From the NCBI GenBank assembly GCA_964436125.1, contig CAYTBT010000009.1, positions 35,840 to 99,839 of the forward strand: DNA of 64,000 nucleotides, written 5' to 3'. A program made the translations under genes and the position numbers. Every line of letters starts with the position of its first letter. Within the stretch, counting starts at the first letter, position 1. Positions 52,019-60,458 of the stretch are shown piece after piece. The notes beneath the pieces are model-generated. The model did no database searches. It had not been told where the DNA came from and saw only the letters and a program-made list of their open reading frames with translations. The stretch comes from CAYRFF01 sp964436125. GTDB lineage: Bacteria; Bacteroidota; Bacteroidia; Chitinophagales; Saprospiraceae.

Positions 52019-52204
52019 TTATTTTACAATTTGAGTTTGGATCACCTTATATATCTGCTCCTGCAGTGATTTTTTTGGATCTAAATTGTAGTCAGGGAAT
52101 AAGAAATCCAGTTTTCTATTTTTATAATTTTTATCAACCTTAATGCGCGCTGTAGCAATAATTAAGCGTAAATTGGAATTAGGTAACGAGAAGAGCCTTG
52201 TATT
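52019..52204 (-). pseudogene. Possible 3' gene remnant cut by the MITE-like element
   Basis: A minus-strand frame runs from inside the repeat element to a stop at 52019 (LRLIIATARIKVDKNYKNRKLDFLFPDYNLDPKKSL). The part inside the element is element sequence; the rest may be a truncated gene. No family is recognised. Confidence 0.25.
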
Positions 52205-52409
52205 ACCCAAAACTTTCAATAGAAATGCAAAAGGAAGCACAAAATACTGTGAATGCAGGTACTTGCCCGGTGGAATACGACCTACGATCGTGTCGATTCT
52301 CGGCATTTCACGGGGCTTGCTCGAATTTGGTTTTCAACATGCCTGAAAGTAATTCTGGCAAGCCGGAACTTCATTCGGTCATCTTCAATTTTTATTGCAC
52401 GATTTAGGT
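52205..52409. mobile_element. MITE-like inverted-repeat element, copy B (205 bp)
   Basis: Left end ACCCAAAACTTTCAATAG plus AAATGCAAAAGGAAG is nearly identical to one end of copy A; right end (ATCTTCAATTTTTATTGCACGATTTAGGT) corresponds to the other. Inner segments (CACAAAATACTGTGAATGCA, CTTGCTCGAATTTGGTT) are also shared with copy A. TATT before and AATA after extend the inverted ends. No gene inside. Confidence 0.7.
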
Positions 52410-52520
52410 AATATGTGTAATGTAGCAATAGAAGATAAGTGACAGCGTCAGACTTATGCCCCATCAACGGAGCACTGAGAAACTCGAAGTGCGTAATCCA
52501 TGTGTTACCGAAGACAATTT

Positions 52521-54455
52521 TTACGCCTGAATCAACTCCAGCAGAAGTTCTATTTCCTCTTCCATCTGTGCATTATTACCACTATAGCCTACTTTCTTAT
52601 AGCGGGTATTCCCTTCAGGACCGATAAATATCTTTGTCGGGATTCCCGTGATACCATAATCCCCGGCAACCTGAAAGTTTCTACTGTCTTTTTTCTGCTG
52701 GTCGAGAATAACGTGAAATGGATAGCCTTTACTGTCTATAAAACCACCTACTTTTTCGATGCGCTTATCGAGGGATGGCGATCGTTCAAATGTATTGACA
52801 AAAAGGAATACGACATCCTTTCTATCTTTGTATTTGTCAAGAACCTTCACCATTCCTGGGAAAGAAGCCTTACAGGGGCCACACCATGTTGCCCAGAAGT
52901 CGAGGATGACTGTTTTTCCCTTCAATGAAGCAAGATCCACTTCATTGCCAGCCAGGTCTTGTAGTGTGAAAGAGGGGGCCGGTTCCTTCACCATTTCTTG
53001 CCTTAATGCTTCCTTCGCCCTTTCACGCGCAATATCCTCTAGCGTTTCTAACTTTTCATTAAATCCATCACTTGAACCATTGGTAGCGACATAAGCCTTT
53101 TTAAAATAGGCCTTGGATTGATTAGTTGCATTGCCTTCTTTGATGAACTCTTCACTGAGTTTCAAGACCTTGTCTGTCTGACTATCCTCGAGGAGATACT
53201 TGAGGTAACGCTCTGCTACATCGCCACTGATGGCATTATCAACTGCAAGTTTCTGGTATTTTATCGCTTCCTTTAAGTTCCCTTGCTTATATAGGAGTAA
53301 TGCGTATGTGTCCGCATACATTCCATAACTGTTATTTAATCGGACTCTATATAAGCTCGGTGATAGATAATCCGGCTTGCCATTGAGATTCTTTTCTGCC
53401 TTCTTAAGCAACGACATAGATTCCTTGGATAATTCCAGGGCTTTTTCCGGACTGAGTTTATTATCGCCTTCAGTGCTTCCCCATGCGATATTGTTATATA
53501 GGCTTGCACGGCTTCTTAAGTCATGAATTTTATCGCTGTATGATTGAAATTTTTCTGAATTTTGCTTCCGCAAATATGCGCTCGCGAGTGCACTTGCCAT
53601 GCGGTCTCCGTATTCTGCATTTTCTCCTAGTGAAGCCATATATTTTTTATAGATTGTCTCCTTTTCTTCAAGTGAGTGGCTTTTTCTGAACTTCTTGAAG
53701 CTTTCAATCTGTGCGTAAGTGCTATTGGGGAAGGCTGTGATAACTACTTTCTCCAGAGAATCGACCTTATTTTTTTGTTTTAAGAATCGAGAAAAGTCAA
53801 TTAAAGCATTATAGTCATCGAGGGATTTGTCCTTCTTTTCTGCAATAGCTTTGACTTGATTTTTGACGAAAGTCTCAGCTTGTCCTTTATCGAGGTCGGA
53901 TAAGAGCCGAGCATAAAACTGGCCCCATTGTGTTGTAGCTGTCGGATTCTTGTCAAATTCATCGCGGAGCAACTTCAGCTTGCTGCTATCAGGCATTTTC
54001 CACCCAAAGAATCGCTGTCCAAATCCATCGTAAAGATAAGCTTCGCTGGCCATGGTTCCAGGTAGAGGTTCCCCATTTTTATATAGCTGAAAAACCCATT
54101 CATAGTCCTGCTCGGCAAAGAGTGAATTCTCCGAGGTGTTCATCATTATAGCAAGAAGTGTAGCCGAGTCAGGTACTGATATACTTCCTGTGTAAGTCCC
54201 GGATTTCTCGTCGAGCTTGAGGTCCTGAGTATATATATCGTCATTGACGAGATAAATCCAGTATGCGTGCAGGGCTTTAAGCGTACTATCTTCAGGTGTA
54301 ATTCTTATATCCACGGTTTTACCGGGCGCTGGATGTTCTTGAGAAATATGTAGTGGGCCTATACTTATTCCCTTATTACTTTTCTGACTTGCTTGACAAG
54401 CAGCTAGGAGGACTAGGACAAATCCGATAGCTATTGCTAGATTATTTCTTTTCAT
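52521..54455 (-). CDS. TlpA-like thioredoxin-fold lipoprotein with helical repeat region
   Basis: 644 aa. Lipoprotein signal (VLVLLAACQ, Cys20). Residues about 150-470 are mainly helical and TPR-like (PEKALELSKESMSLLKKAEKN; LLYKQGNLKEAIKYQKLAVDNA). The C-terminal 160 residues are a redoxin/TlpA domain (LKGKTVILDFWATWCGPC; CGPC 525-528; cis-Pro in GITGIPTKIFI). It probably reduces disulfides or helps cytochrome c maturation in the periplasm. The large N-terminal half is specific to Bacteroidota; its partner is unknown. Confidence 0.92.
   Translation of the reverse strand: MKRNNLAIAIGFVLVLLAACQASQKSNKGISIGPLHISQEHPAPGKTVDIRITPEDSTLKALHAYWIYLVNDDIYTQDLKLDEKSGTYTGSISVPDSATLLAIMMNTSENSLFAEQDYEWVFQLYKNGEPLPGTMASEAYLYDGFGQRFFGWKMPDSSKLKLLRDEFDKNPTATTQWGQFYARLLSDLDKGQAETFVKNQVKAIAEKKDKSLDDYNALIDFSRFLKQKNKVDSLEKVVITAFPNSTYAQIESFKKFRKSHSLEEKETIYKKYMASLGENAEYGDRMASALASAYLRKQNSEKFQSYSDKIHDLRSRASLYNNIAWGSTEGDNKLSPEKALELSKESMSLLKKAEKNLNGKPDYLSPSLYRVRLNNSYGMYADTYALLLYKQGNLKEAIKYQKLAVDNAISGDVAERYLKYLLEDSQTDKVLKLSEEFIKEGNATNQSKAYFKKAYVATNGSSDGFNEKLETLEDIARERAKEALRQEMVKEPAPSFTLQDLAGNEVDLASLKGKTVILDFWATWCGPCKASFPGMVKVLDKYKDRKDVVFLFVNTFERSPSLDKRIEKVGGFIDSKGYPFHVILDQQKKDSRNFQVAGDYGITGIPTKIFIGPEGNTRYKKVGYSGNNAQMEEEIELLLELIQA
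53564..53575 (-). repeat. ATTTGCGNAAGC word, copy 16
   Basis: Exact copy (N=G) inside the TlpA-like gene, read as YLRKQ on the coding strand. Confidence 0.85.
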
Positions 54456-54949
54456 TATTCACTGTTTTTGTGACTATAACAAGGCTAAATGTACTAAAAA
54501 TATCCTATAAAAAGGATTTTTTGTCGCTTATTTTTGGCATTTTCCCCTAGTCGGGTGAATTTATTATAAAGTGCTACGGAGAAGCAGAAAATCATAGGAT
54601 GACATATCACCTACAGGTTATAAAGTCCGAGTCAATAGTTAAGAGTCGCTCGTTCAATCAATAAGCTTCTCTATTTCACTTATTACCTGTCTTTTTATTG
54701 CTGAGGACAGGGAGCAACCAATCGTAATTGCATATCTGAGAGTGGAGTAGGGGGAATATATTCTAGAGGTTGATTCATAGAAACTAAACGAGCTTAAGTA
54801 GAAAGTAGCATTTTATTGATACATGAATATAACATTGTCGGCAATGAAACAGTTAAAGCGATAAGACAAAGGGAATATGTACTTATAAGAAGAAAATTTA
54901 CATGATAATCCAGGATTGGATATTTCATTAATTCATAAAATCAATCAAA
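54456..54949. other. Intergenic region upstream of the PepSY-like lipoprotein
   Basis: Apart from a small AT-rich hairpin near 54506-54525 (ATCCT/AGGAT followed by T-run), I see no gene, RNA or clear promoter. Confidence 0.4.
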
Positions 54950-56266
54950 ATGAAGTTAAACGTTTTAAGAACTGTAATGGCAATTGCGGTCCTAGGTGTC
55001 TTGACATTCACCGCATGCCAGAAAGACAATAAACTCGATAATGAAGGCGATAAGATCACTAGTGAGGAATTGCCTGCAGAAAGTCGGTCATTCCTTGCCG
55101 AGAACTTTCAAGACGCAACCGTGGTATCTGCGATTAAACTCAATAAACCGGAGGCAGATGGAACAGTGTATGAGACAAAGTTGAGCAATGACTTTGAAGT
55201 TGATTTTGATGAAGCGGGAGATTGGACAGGTATTAACGGAAACGGTCAGGCTGTACCGCGAGGTGCAATCCCACAGAAAATCTTTGACTATGTGGCAGAA
55301 CATTATCCATCACCGATTTATATTGAGGAAATCGATGTAGAGAACAACGGATATGAAGTTGACTTATCCAATGGCATAGATTTATTCTTTGATCTTGATG
55401 GGAATTTTGTTTCAGAAGAATTTGATGGTGACGATGACGAAGATGAGACAACTATTCTACTCAGTGACTTGCCTCAGAAAGCACAAGATTTCATCTCAAC
55501 GTATTTCTCCGGAGTACAAGTACTCTCTGTAACCAAAGAAACAGAAGATGACGACGATGACGAAAATGAGGTGGAAAGCATATACGAAGTGAAGCTCCAG
55601 AACGGATTTGAATTAGGTTTTGATGCAGAAGGAAATTGGACGGAGATCGATGGGAATGATCAAGCCGTGCCTGATGGCGCAGTCCCAGGGAAAATCTTGA
55701 CTTATGTACAAGATAATTTTGCTGCCATCGTCTTCATAGAAAGTATCGAAAAAGATGAAGAAGGATATGAGGTAGAACTTTCCGATGATACTGACTTGGC
55801 ATTTGACCTTAATGGAAACTTTCTTTCTTCTGATAAGGATAATGATGACGGCGATGATGATGGAGACGACGATGGCAATGATGATGGAGAAACAGTTATT
55901 GCCTTTGACCAGCTACCACAAGCAGCCAAAGATCTTATTGAGACTAATTTTCCTACAGCACAAGCAATAAAGGTAACGGAAAACTCTGTTGCTGAGGATG
56001 ATGGTACAATATATGAAGTAGAGCTCGACAATGGATTTGAATTGAGCTTTGATGCCGATGGAAACTGGACAGATATAGATGGAGAAAATCAAGCCGTACC
56101 GGATGCACTAGTGCCGGCCAATGTTCTTAGCTATATCCAGTCGACTTATCCGTCGCTGTATGTTGAAAGCATCGAGAAAGAAAATTATGGATATAAAGTC
56201 GGTTTATCCAATGATGTTGATTTAAAATTTGATGCCGATGGTCCTTTTATCGGTATTGACGATTAA
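54950..56266 (+). CDS. Lipoprotein with three PepSY-like (BLIP-like) repeat modules and acidic linkers
   Basis: 438 aa. Lipoprotein signal (MAIAVLGVLTFTAC, Cys23). Three modules of about 120-135 aa follow (about 38-145, 160-270, 300-438), each with two PepSY-like halves: first YETKLSNDFEVDFDEAGDWTGI then GYEVDLSNGIDLFFDLDGNFV. The halves are 55-65 aa, so six PepSY-like units in all. Modules are joined by linkers rich in Asp (DGDDDEDETT, DDDDDENEVE and DNDDGDDDGDDDGNDDGE) that could bind calcium. The family is known as PepSY-like/DUF2874; role often unknown, probably binding to a surface partner. Ends with a shared bidirectional terminator. Confidence 0.9.
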   Translation: MKLNVLRTVMAIAVLGVLTFTACQKDNKLDNEGDKITSEELPAESRSFLAENFQDATVVSAIKLNKPEADGTVYETKLSNDFEVDFDEAGDWTGINGNGQAVPRGAIPQKIFDYVAEHYPSPIYIEEIDVENNGYEVDLSNGIDLFFDLDGNFVSEEFDGDDDEDETTILLSDLPQKAQDFISTYFSGVQVLSVTKETEDDDDDENEVESIYEVKLQNGFELGFDAEGNWTEIDGNDQAVPDGAVPGKILTYVQDNFAAIVFIESIEKDEEGYEVELSDDTDLAFDLNGNFLSSDKDNDDGDDDGDDDGNDDGETVIAFDQLPQAAKDLIETNFPTAQAIKVTENSVAEDDGTIYEVELDNGFELSFDADGNWTDIDGENQAVPDALVPANVLSYIQSTYPSLYVESIEKENYGYKVGLSNDVDLKFDADGPFIGIDD

Positions 56267-56349
56267 AATCTCCGGAACAGGTAGCGGTCTTCTTGTGTAA
56301 AGGCATTTTTATGCTGAAGTTGAACAGCTATTTGTATAATACCGTAATA

Positions 56350-56390
56350 ATAAAGAAAGCTCCGTAGTTATGCTACGGGGCTTTCTTTAT
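56350..56390. terminator. Strong bidirectional terminator
   Basis: Arms 56350-56367 and 56373-56390 pair at all 18 positions (one G-U) with a 5-base loop; each side ends in a run of T in its own reading direction. It separates the converging PepSY-like and DUF3592 genes. Confidence 0.9.
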
Positions 56391-56395
56391 GGTAA

Positions 56396-57094
56396 TTATT
56401 CTGCTCGCTCAGGTAGAAAAGATAAATCTACTTCATAAATAGACGGGTTCTCTTCTTTTATTAATACGGGAATCGTGTCTTTATGGATATGTGTCCTCGG
56501 ATTAAACCAGATATTATCACTTTCAAATACATAAACCTTGGAATTTTTTGGAGACTGCCATTGTGCAATAATGCGGTATGGACTCCTACCATTAACCTTT
56601 GTCGATGATTTATAAATAACGCGTTGAAATGAAGCCTGTATGGTAATGCCATGCCGTTGAAGATAATCTTCTTTCTTGCGTTCTTGCCATGATTTATAAA
56701 TCCATATAAAACCTGCCATGGAAAAGATTAAACCTAGGATACTCAATGCGAGTGGGCCGAGCCATATACTCATAAAACTAGCTATCTTAGCATGGGAAGG
56801 ATCATCCGGAAGATAATATACCTCTACTTTGTCGCCTATTGAATATTTGGGTGGTGAGCTTGCTACACTGGAATGAAATCTGATATTTTCTCCCCAAGTC
56901 GGCTGAAATTCGATAATCGGTGTGTACATCTGTGAGCCATCTGATATCGATACTGAACGGTCAACGACGGTGCCGGTGGTCATTTTCGCTTTGGCCCGAA
57001 AGGATGAACTCTGCAGAAGGAAATAAATCCCGCCGATTAACATGCCCAATCCTATGGCGAGGAACAGATACTTGATTATTTTTTGTGCTTTCAT
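56396..57094 (-). CDS. DUF3592 family membrane protein
   Basis: 232 aa. Two transmembrane helices: about 10-27 (YLFLAIGLGMLIGGIYFLL) and 118-140 (WLGPLALSILGLIFSMAGFIWIY). Between them the DUF3592 beta domain (TGTVVDRSVSISDGSQMYTPIIEFQP, YSIGDKVEVYYLPDDPSHAKI). A second soluble beta part follows (RVIYKSSTKVNGRSPYRIIAQW). Function of the family is unknown; probably integral in the inner membrane. Stand-alone gene. Confidence 0.9.
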   Translation of the reverse strand: MKAQKIIKYLFLAIGLGMLIGGIYFLLQSSSFRAKAKMTTGTVVDRSVSISDGSQMYTPIIEFQPTWGENIRFHSSVASSPPKYSIGDKVEVYYLPDDPSHAKIASFMSIWLGPLALSILGLIFSMAGFIWIYKSWQERKKEDYLQRHGITIQASFQRVIYKSSTKVNGRSPYRIIAQWQSPKNSKVYVFESDNIWFNPRTHIHKDTIPVLIKEENPSIYEVDLSFLPERAE

Positions 57095-57339
57095 GATGAG
57101 CCTGTGAACAGCTTAATACGACCGTAAAATAAGCTTAAAGTTATAAAGGTCGTCTATTAAACTATAATCTTTATGTGTAATAATTGACTTTTGTCAAATA
57201 CTTATATAAGCCATAATGTGGAATATTCCACTTTCGTAATGCATGAATTGGGCATAGTATATTAACTTTAGTTCAACTTTTAATTAAAATGCTTGTGTAA
57301 ACGGAGTGAAGTAAAGGTGTATGCCATAAAAATATCTTA

Positions 57340-58074
57340 ATGACAGTTTTTCTTATTCTATTCATCAGTTTTATTGCTTCACTTGTCAGATCAAGCTTAG
57401 GATTTGGGGAGTCTCTGCTCGCCGTGCCCTTATTTCTCTTTTTTCTTCCTGTGGAAATAGCTGTTCCACTTTCAGTAATGCTTTCTATTGTCATTGCCTT
57501 AGTAATTGTAATTCAGGATTACGAGAAAATTTATTTTAGGAGTGCAAAATGGCTGATTTTGTATGCAATTCCGGGGATACCATTGGGGCTTGTGCTACTA
57601 CTTTATGGCAATGATTCACTTGTGAAAATTATCCTAGGAATTCTCATTGTCGGCTATTCCATTTTTTCTCTAAGTGGAAGAATTGCCTTTACAATAAGTA
57701 CAAAGGATAAAGCCTATCTCCTGATATGTGGACTGCTCTCGGGTGTGCTCGGGGGAGCGTATGGACTTAATGGGCCGCCACTCGTAGTTTATGGTAATTT
57801 TAAACAATGGTCACCACGACATTTCCGAGCTACCTTGCAAGCTTATTTTTTGCCTACGAGCTTTGTCGGATTCTGTGCCTATTATTATAATGGATTGGTG
57901 AAAGCTACTGTTCTGGAGTATTTTCTTGTAGCTTTAATTTCGGCAGTTCCCGCAATATTTATCGGGCGCTTTCTGAATCGACACTTGAAGTATCAAGTAT
58001 TTTTCAGGTATGTTTATGGTGGCTTAATTCTGATCGGTATAATGCTTATCGTTTTTTCACTACTGCCGTCTTAA
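57340..58074 (+). CDS. TauE/SafE family sulfite exporter-like protein
   Basis: 244 aa with eight predicted membrane helices and no large loops. The TauE/SafE plan is visible in LILFISFIASLVRSSLGFGESLLAVPLFLFFLPVEIAVPLSVML, the mid motif GVLGGAYGLNGPPLVVYGNFK and FIGRFLNRHLKYQVFFRYVYGGLILIGIMLI. Members transport anions such as sulfite, sulfoacetate or other organosulfonates. It is not linked to a sulfur gene here, although the ComA-like gene elsewhere in the window would use sulfite in its classical role. Confidence 0.9.
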   Translation: MTVFLILFISFIASLVRSSLGFGESLLAVPLFLFFLPVEIAVPLSVMLSIVIALVIVIQDYEKIYFRSAKWLILYAIPGIPLGLVLLLYGNDSLVKIILGILIVGYSIFSLSGRIAFTISTKDKAYLLICGLLSGVLGGAYGLNGPPLVVYGNFKQWSPRHFRATLQAYFLPTSFVGFCAYYYNGLVKATVLEYFLVALISAVPAIFIGRFLNRHLKYQVFFRYVYGGLILIGIMLIVFSLLPS

Positions 58075-58139
58075 TAATCAGCTCTTTTCTGATGATTGCA
58101 TTATATGGATAATGAGCTAGAAGGACTTACAAAATAAAC

Positions 58140-59642
58140 TTAAGAGGAATACTTTTTTCTGATTAATCTAGCGATGAATTTGCGTTCAGCTATATAAATA
58201 ATCCCGAGGAAGAGGAGCCCTACACAATTACTTATAATGAGATTACTCATCGTAAAGTCATACGGGTTCTTGATAAAATACGTATAGGCGTAATACATAA
58301 TTACTGCCAGGAGAGGATAAACGAGGATACGTTGAAAGCGATATGGAATCGGATAATAAGCTCTGCCGATAAGCACAGCGAGTATCACCATCGTAAAATA
58401 TACCGAGACACTCGTTACAGCAGCACCGGTCATGCCTATGCGTGGGATGAGTAAATAATTGAGGCCTACCGTGATAATTGCACCTACGATTGAGATTATG
58501 GCTCCGTATCTGGTTTTATCCGTCAGTTTATACCAGATAGCAACATTATAGTATAGTCCCAAAAGCAGATAGGCTATCATGAGAATCGGAGTGACGAATA
58601 AGCCCGACCAATAATGCTCATCGATAAGGTATTTAATCGTGTGGAGATTCAATGAGAGAAAGAGAAAGCCACATGTTCCTACGAGCATAAAGGCTTCTGC
58701 AGAACGAGCATAGACCTTTATCGAGCCACCGGATGCTTTATTTTTAAAGAAAAAAGGCTCTGCTGCATAATTATAAGCTTGTGTGAACAGATTAATAATC
58801 ACCGCAATCCGAGCTGCAGCAGTATATATGCCGGCATCGCTTATACTAGCTTTTTCAGTGAGATTTCCGGGCATCCACTCTTTGACAAAAAACCTGTCGG
58901 TCAATTGATTTACCGTACCTGCTACACCGACGATTAAAAGTGGAGCTGAGTATCGGATGAGTTTATGGAAAAGAGCTGTGCTCCATTGGATTTTACTACG
59001 GAAATACATCGGCAACAGACAGAGTAAAGTGATGGAGCTCCCACAGAGATTGGCAATGAAGATGTAATCGAGTTTGTGGTCCGGATTATAGATATGTCCC
59101 AGTGCAGGAAAGCCATTTGACGGAAGTCTCCGCAGCCCTTCAAGGAGAAAAAGCATCGTAATGACTGTCACAACAATATTGAGGATTTTTAAGAGGGCAA
59201 ATTTCCGTGGACGATGTTCCAGCCGCAAGCGTGCAAATGGAATCGCCGCGAGTGCATCCAGAAAGATGATAAAGGCAAAGTATCGGACAAATCGACTGTC
59301 GGCCGCCTTTGTCAGTATCGCAGCTATGCCACTGCTGTATGATAGGAGTAATGCCGTAAAAAAGATGCCCAGTCCCAGAATAAAGAGGCTCGCCGTCCAG
59401 AAACTTGCCTCAATATCCTTGTGATCACTTCCGTAGCGAAAGAATGCGGTTTCTAGACGGAAGGTGTAAAATGTGAGTAATAGCGCTGCAAATGCATACA
59501 TTATCCCATGAATCCCATACTCGCTGCTCTGCAATATCTCTGTTAGATAGGGGGCAAGGATGAAAAACATGATAACGCGTGACACGATGGAACTCATTCC
59601 ATACCATGCTGTGTCGCCGGCAAGACGCTTGATAAAGGACAT
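58140..59642 (-). CDS. Polysaccharide flippase (Wzx/MATE-like fold)
   Basis: 500 aa with about 12-14 transmembrane helices. It matches the oligosaccharide flippase/PST superfamily: FIKRLAGDTAWYGMSSIVSRVIMFFILAPYLTEILQSSEYGIHGIMYAFAALLLTFYTFRLETAFFRYGS, then the second half with KEWMPGNLTEKASISDAGIYTAAARIAVIINLFTQAYNYAAEPFFFK. It would move lipid-linked glycans across the inner membrane. No polymerase or glycosyltransferase cluster adjoins it. The MBL hydrolase lies 104 bp upstream on the same strand. Confidence 0.9.
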   Translation of the reverse strand: MSFIKRLAGDTAWYGMSSIVSRVIMFFILAPYLTEILQSSEYGIHGIMYAFAALLLTFYTFRLETAFFRYGSDHKDIEASFWTASLFILGLGIFFTALLLSYSSGIAAILTKAADSRFVRYFAFIIFLDALAAIPFARLRLEHRPRKFALLKILNIVVTVITMLFLLEGLRRLPSNGFPALGHIYNPDHKLDYIFIANLCGSSITLLCLLPMYFRSKIQWSTALFHKLIRYSAPLLIVGVAGTVNQLTDRFFVKEWMPGNLTEKASISDAGIYTAAARIAVIINLFTQAYNYAAEPFFFKNKASGGSIKVYARSAEAFMLVGTCGFLFLSLNLHTIKYLIDEHYWSGLFVTPILMIAYLLLGLYYNVAIWYKLTDKTRYGAIISIVGAIITVGLNYLLIPRIGMTGAAVTSVSVYFTMVILAVLIGRAYYPIPYRFQRILVYPLLAVIMYYAYTYFIKNPYDFTMSNLIISNCVGLLFLGIIYIAERKFIARLIRKKYSS

Positions 59643-59746
59643 ATTTAATTGCAGTTTTTCATGCGATACCGAAAATTTTCAGTAAAGATACATAATATAT
59701 TTTTATAATATGTTTATGAAGTAAGAAAGCTCTTGATTGTGAGCTT

Positions 59747-60385
59747 CTACAGGAAAGGATTGTTTACTTTTTCATAGCCGATGCTCGTACTAGGTCCATG
59801 TCCCGGAAATACCTGCGTGTTATCGGGCAGTACCCACAGTTTTTCTTTGATTGAATTCAAGAGTGTTGCGGAATCGCCACCAGGTAAATCAGTACGACCT
59901 ATACTTTCTCTGAAGAGGACATCACCGCAGAGTAATATCTTGCTTTTCTCATGATAAAGGCTGATGTGTGCCGGCGAATGGCCCGGGGTAAAAAGAATGC
60001 GGATTTTTTCTTGATTGAATGGGATATCCTCCATCTGATCGAGGTAAACTATATCGCGAGGTAATTGAGGTCTGGGCATACCATAAAGATCCGCTAGCTG
60101 TTGCGTCGCATCCAGCACTTTCTGTTCACCGGAGTGAATGAGAAGTGGAAGTCCCCATTCCTCCTGGACAAATGCATCTCCGTAGATGTGATCGATATGA
60201 CAATGCGTATTGATTAATTTAATAGGTTTCAGTTCCCGCTGAAGGATGAAGTCTTTTAATATTTTGCGCTCTTCCCGAGTAGAACAACCCGGGTCGATAA
60301 TTAGGCAGTCCTTATCCTCCGTGTAGAGAACATAAGTATTCTCCTGAAAGTCGTTAAATGTAAAAGATTTTACGATGAATTGCAT
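59747..60385 (-). CDS. MBL-fold metallo-hydrolase (glyoxalase II-like)
   Basis: 212 aa. Metal site THCHIDH with H61, H63, D65 and H66, plus FTPGHSPAHIS, CGDVLFRESIGRTDL and FPGHGPSTSIGYE: an intact two-metal centre of the glyoxalase II/persulfide dioxygenase-like group. The start overlaps by 11 bp a longer but unlikely frame of the divergent gene. Probably a thioester hydrolase or related cytoplasmic enzyme; substrate unknown. Confidence 0.94.
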   Translation of the reverse strand: MQFIVKSFTFNDFQENTYVLYTEDKDCLIIDPGCSTREERKILKDFILQRELKPIKLINTHCHIDHIYGDAFVQEEWGLPLLIHSGEQKVLDATQQLADLYGMPRPQLPRDIVYLDQMEDIPFNQEKIRILFTPGHSPAHISLYHEKSKILLCGDVLFRESIGRTDLPGGDSATLLNSIKEKLWVLPDNTQVFPGHGPSTSIGYEKVNNPFL

Positions 60386-60458
60386 AATCTGTAAAGCTTT
60401 AAGGAATTTCTTCTCTTGTAATGCTATTAAATGGCAGGAAGTTTATAAATTGCAGGGA

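Larger units (their letters stand above)
51672..52520. other. Gene debris and repeat element region
   Basis: No intact gene is seen. Two short open stretches without good starts lie on the minus strand (51688-51905 and 52019-52200), followed by the MITE-like element at 52205-52409. The TlpA-like gene ends at 52521. Confidence 0.55.

Noticed and set aside
3551..53575. Explaining the 12-bp word as a polar chromosome motif (KOPS or Chi)
   Set aside because: Seven copies on one strand and nine on the other show no orientation bias within this window.
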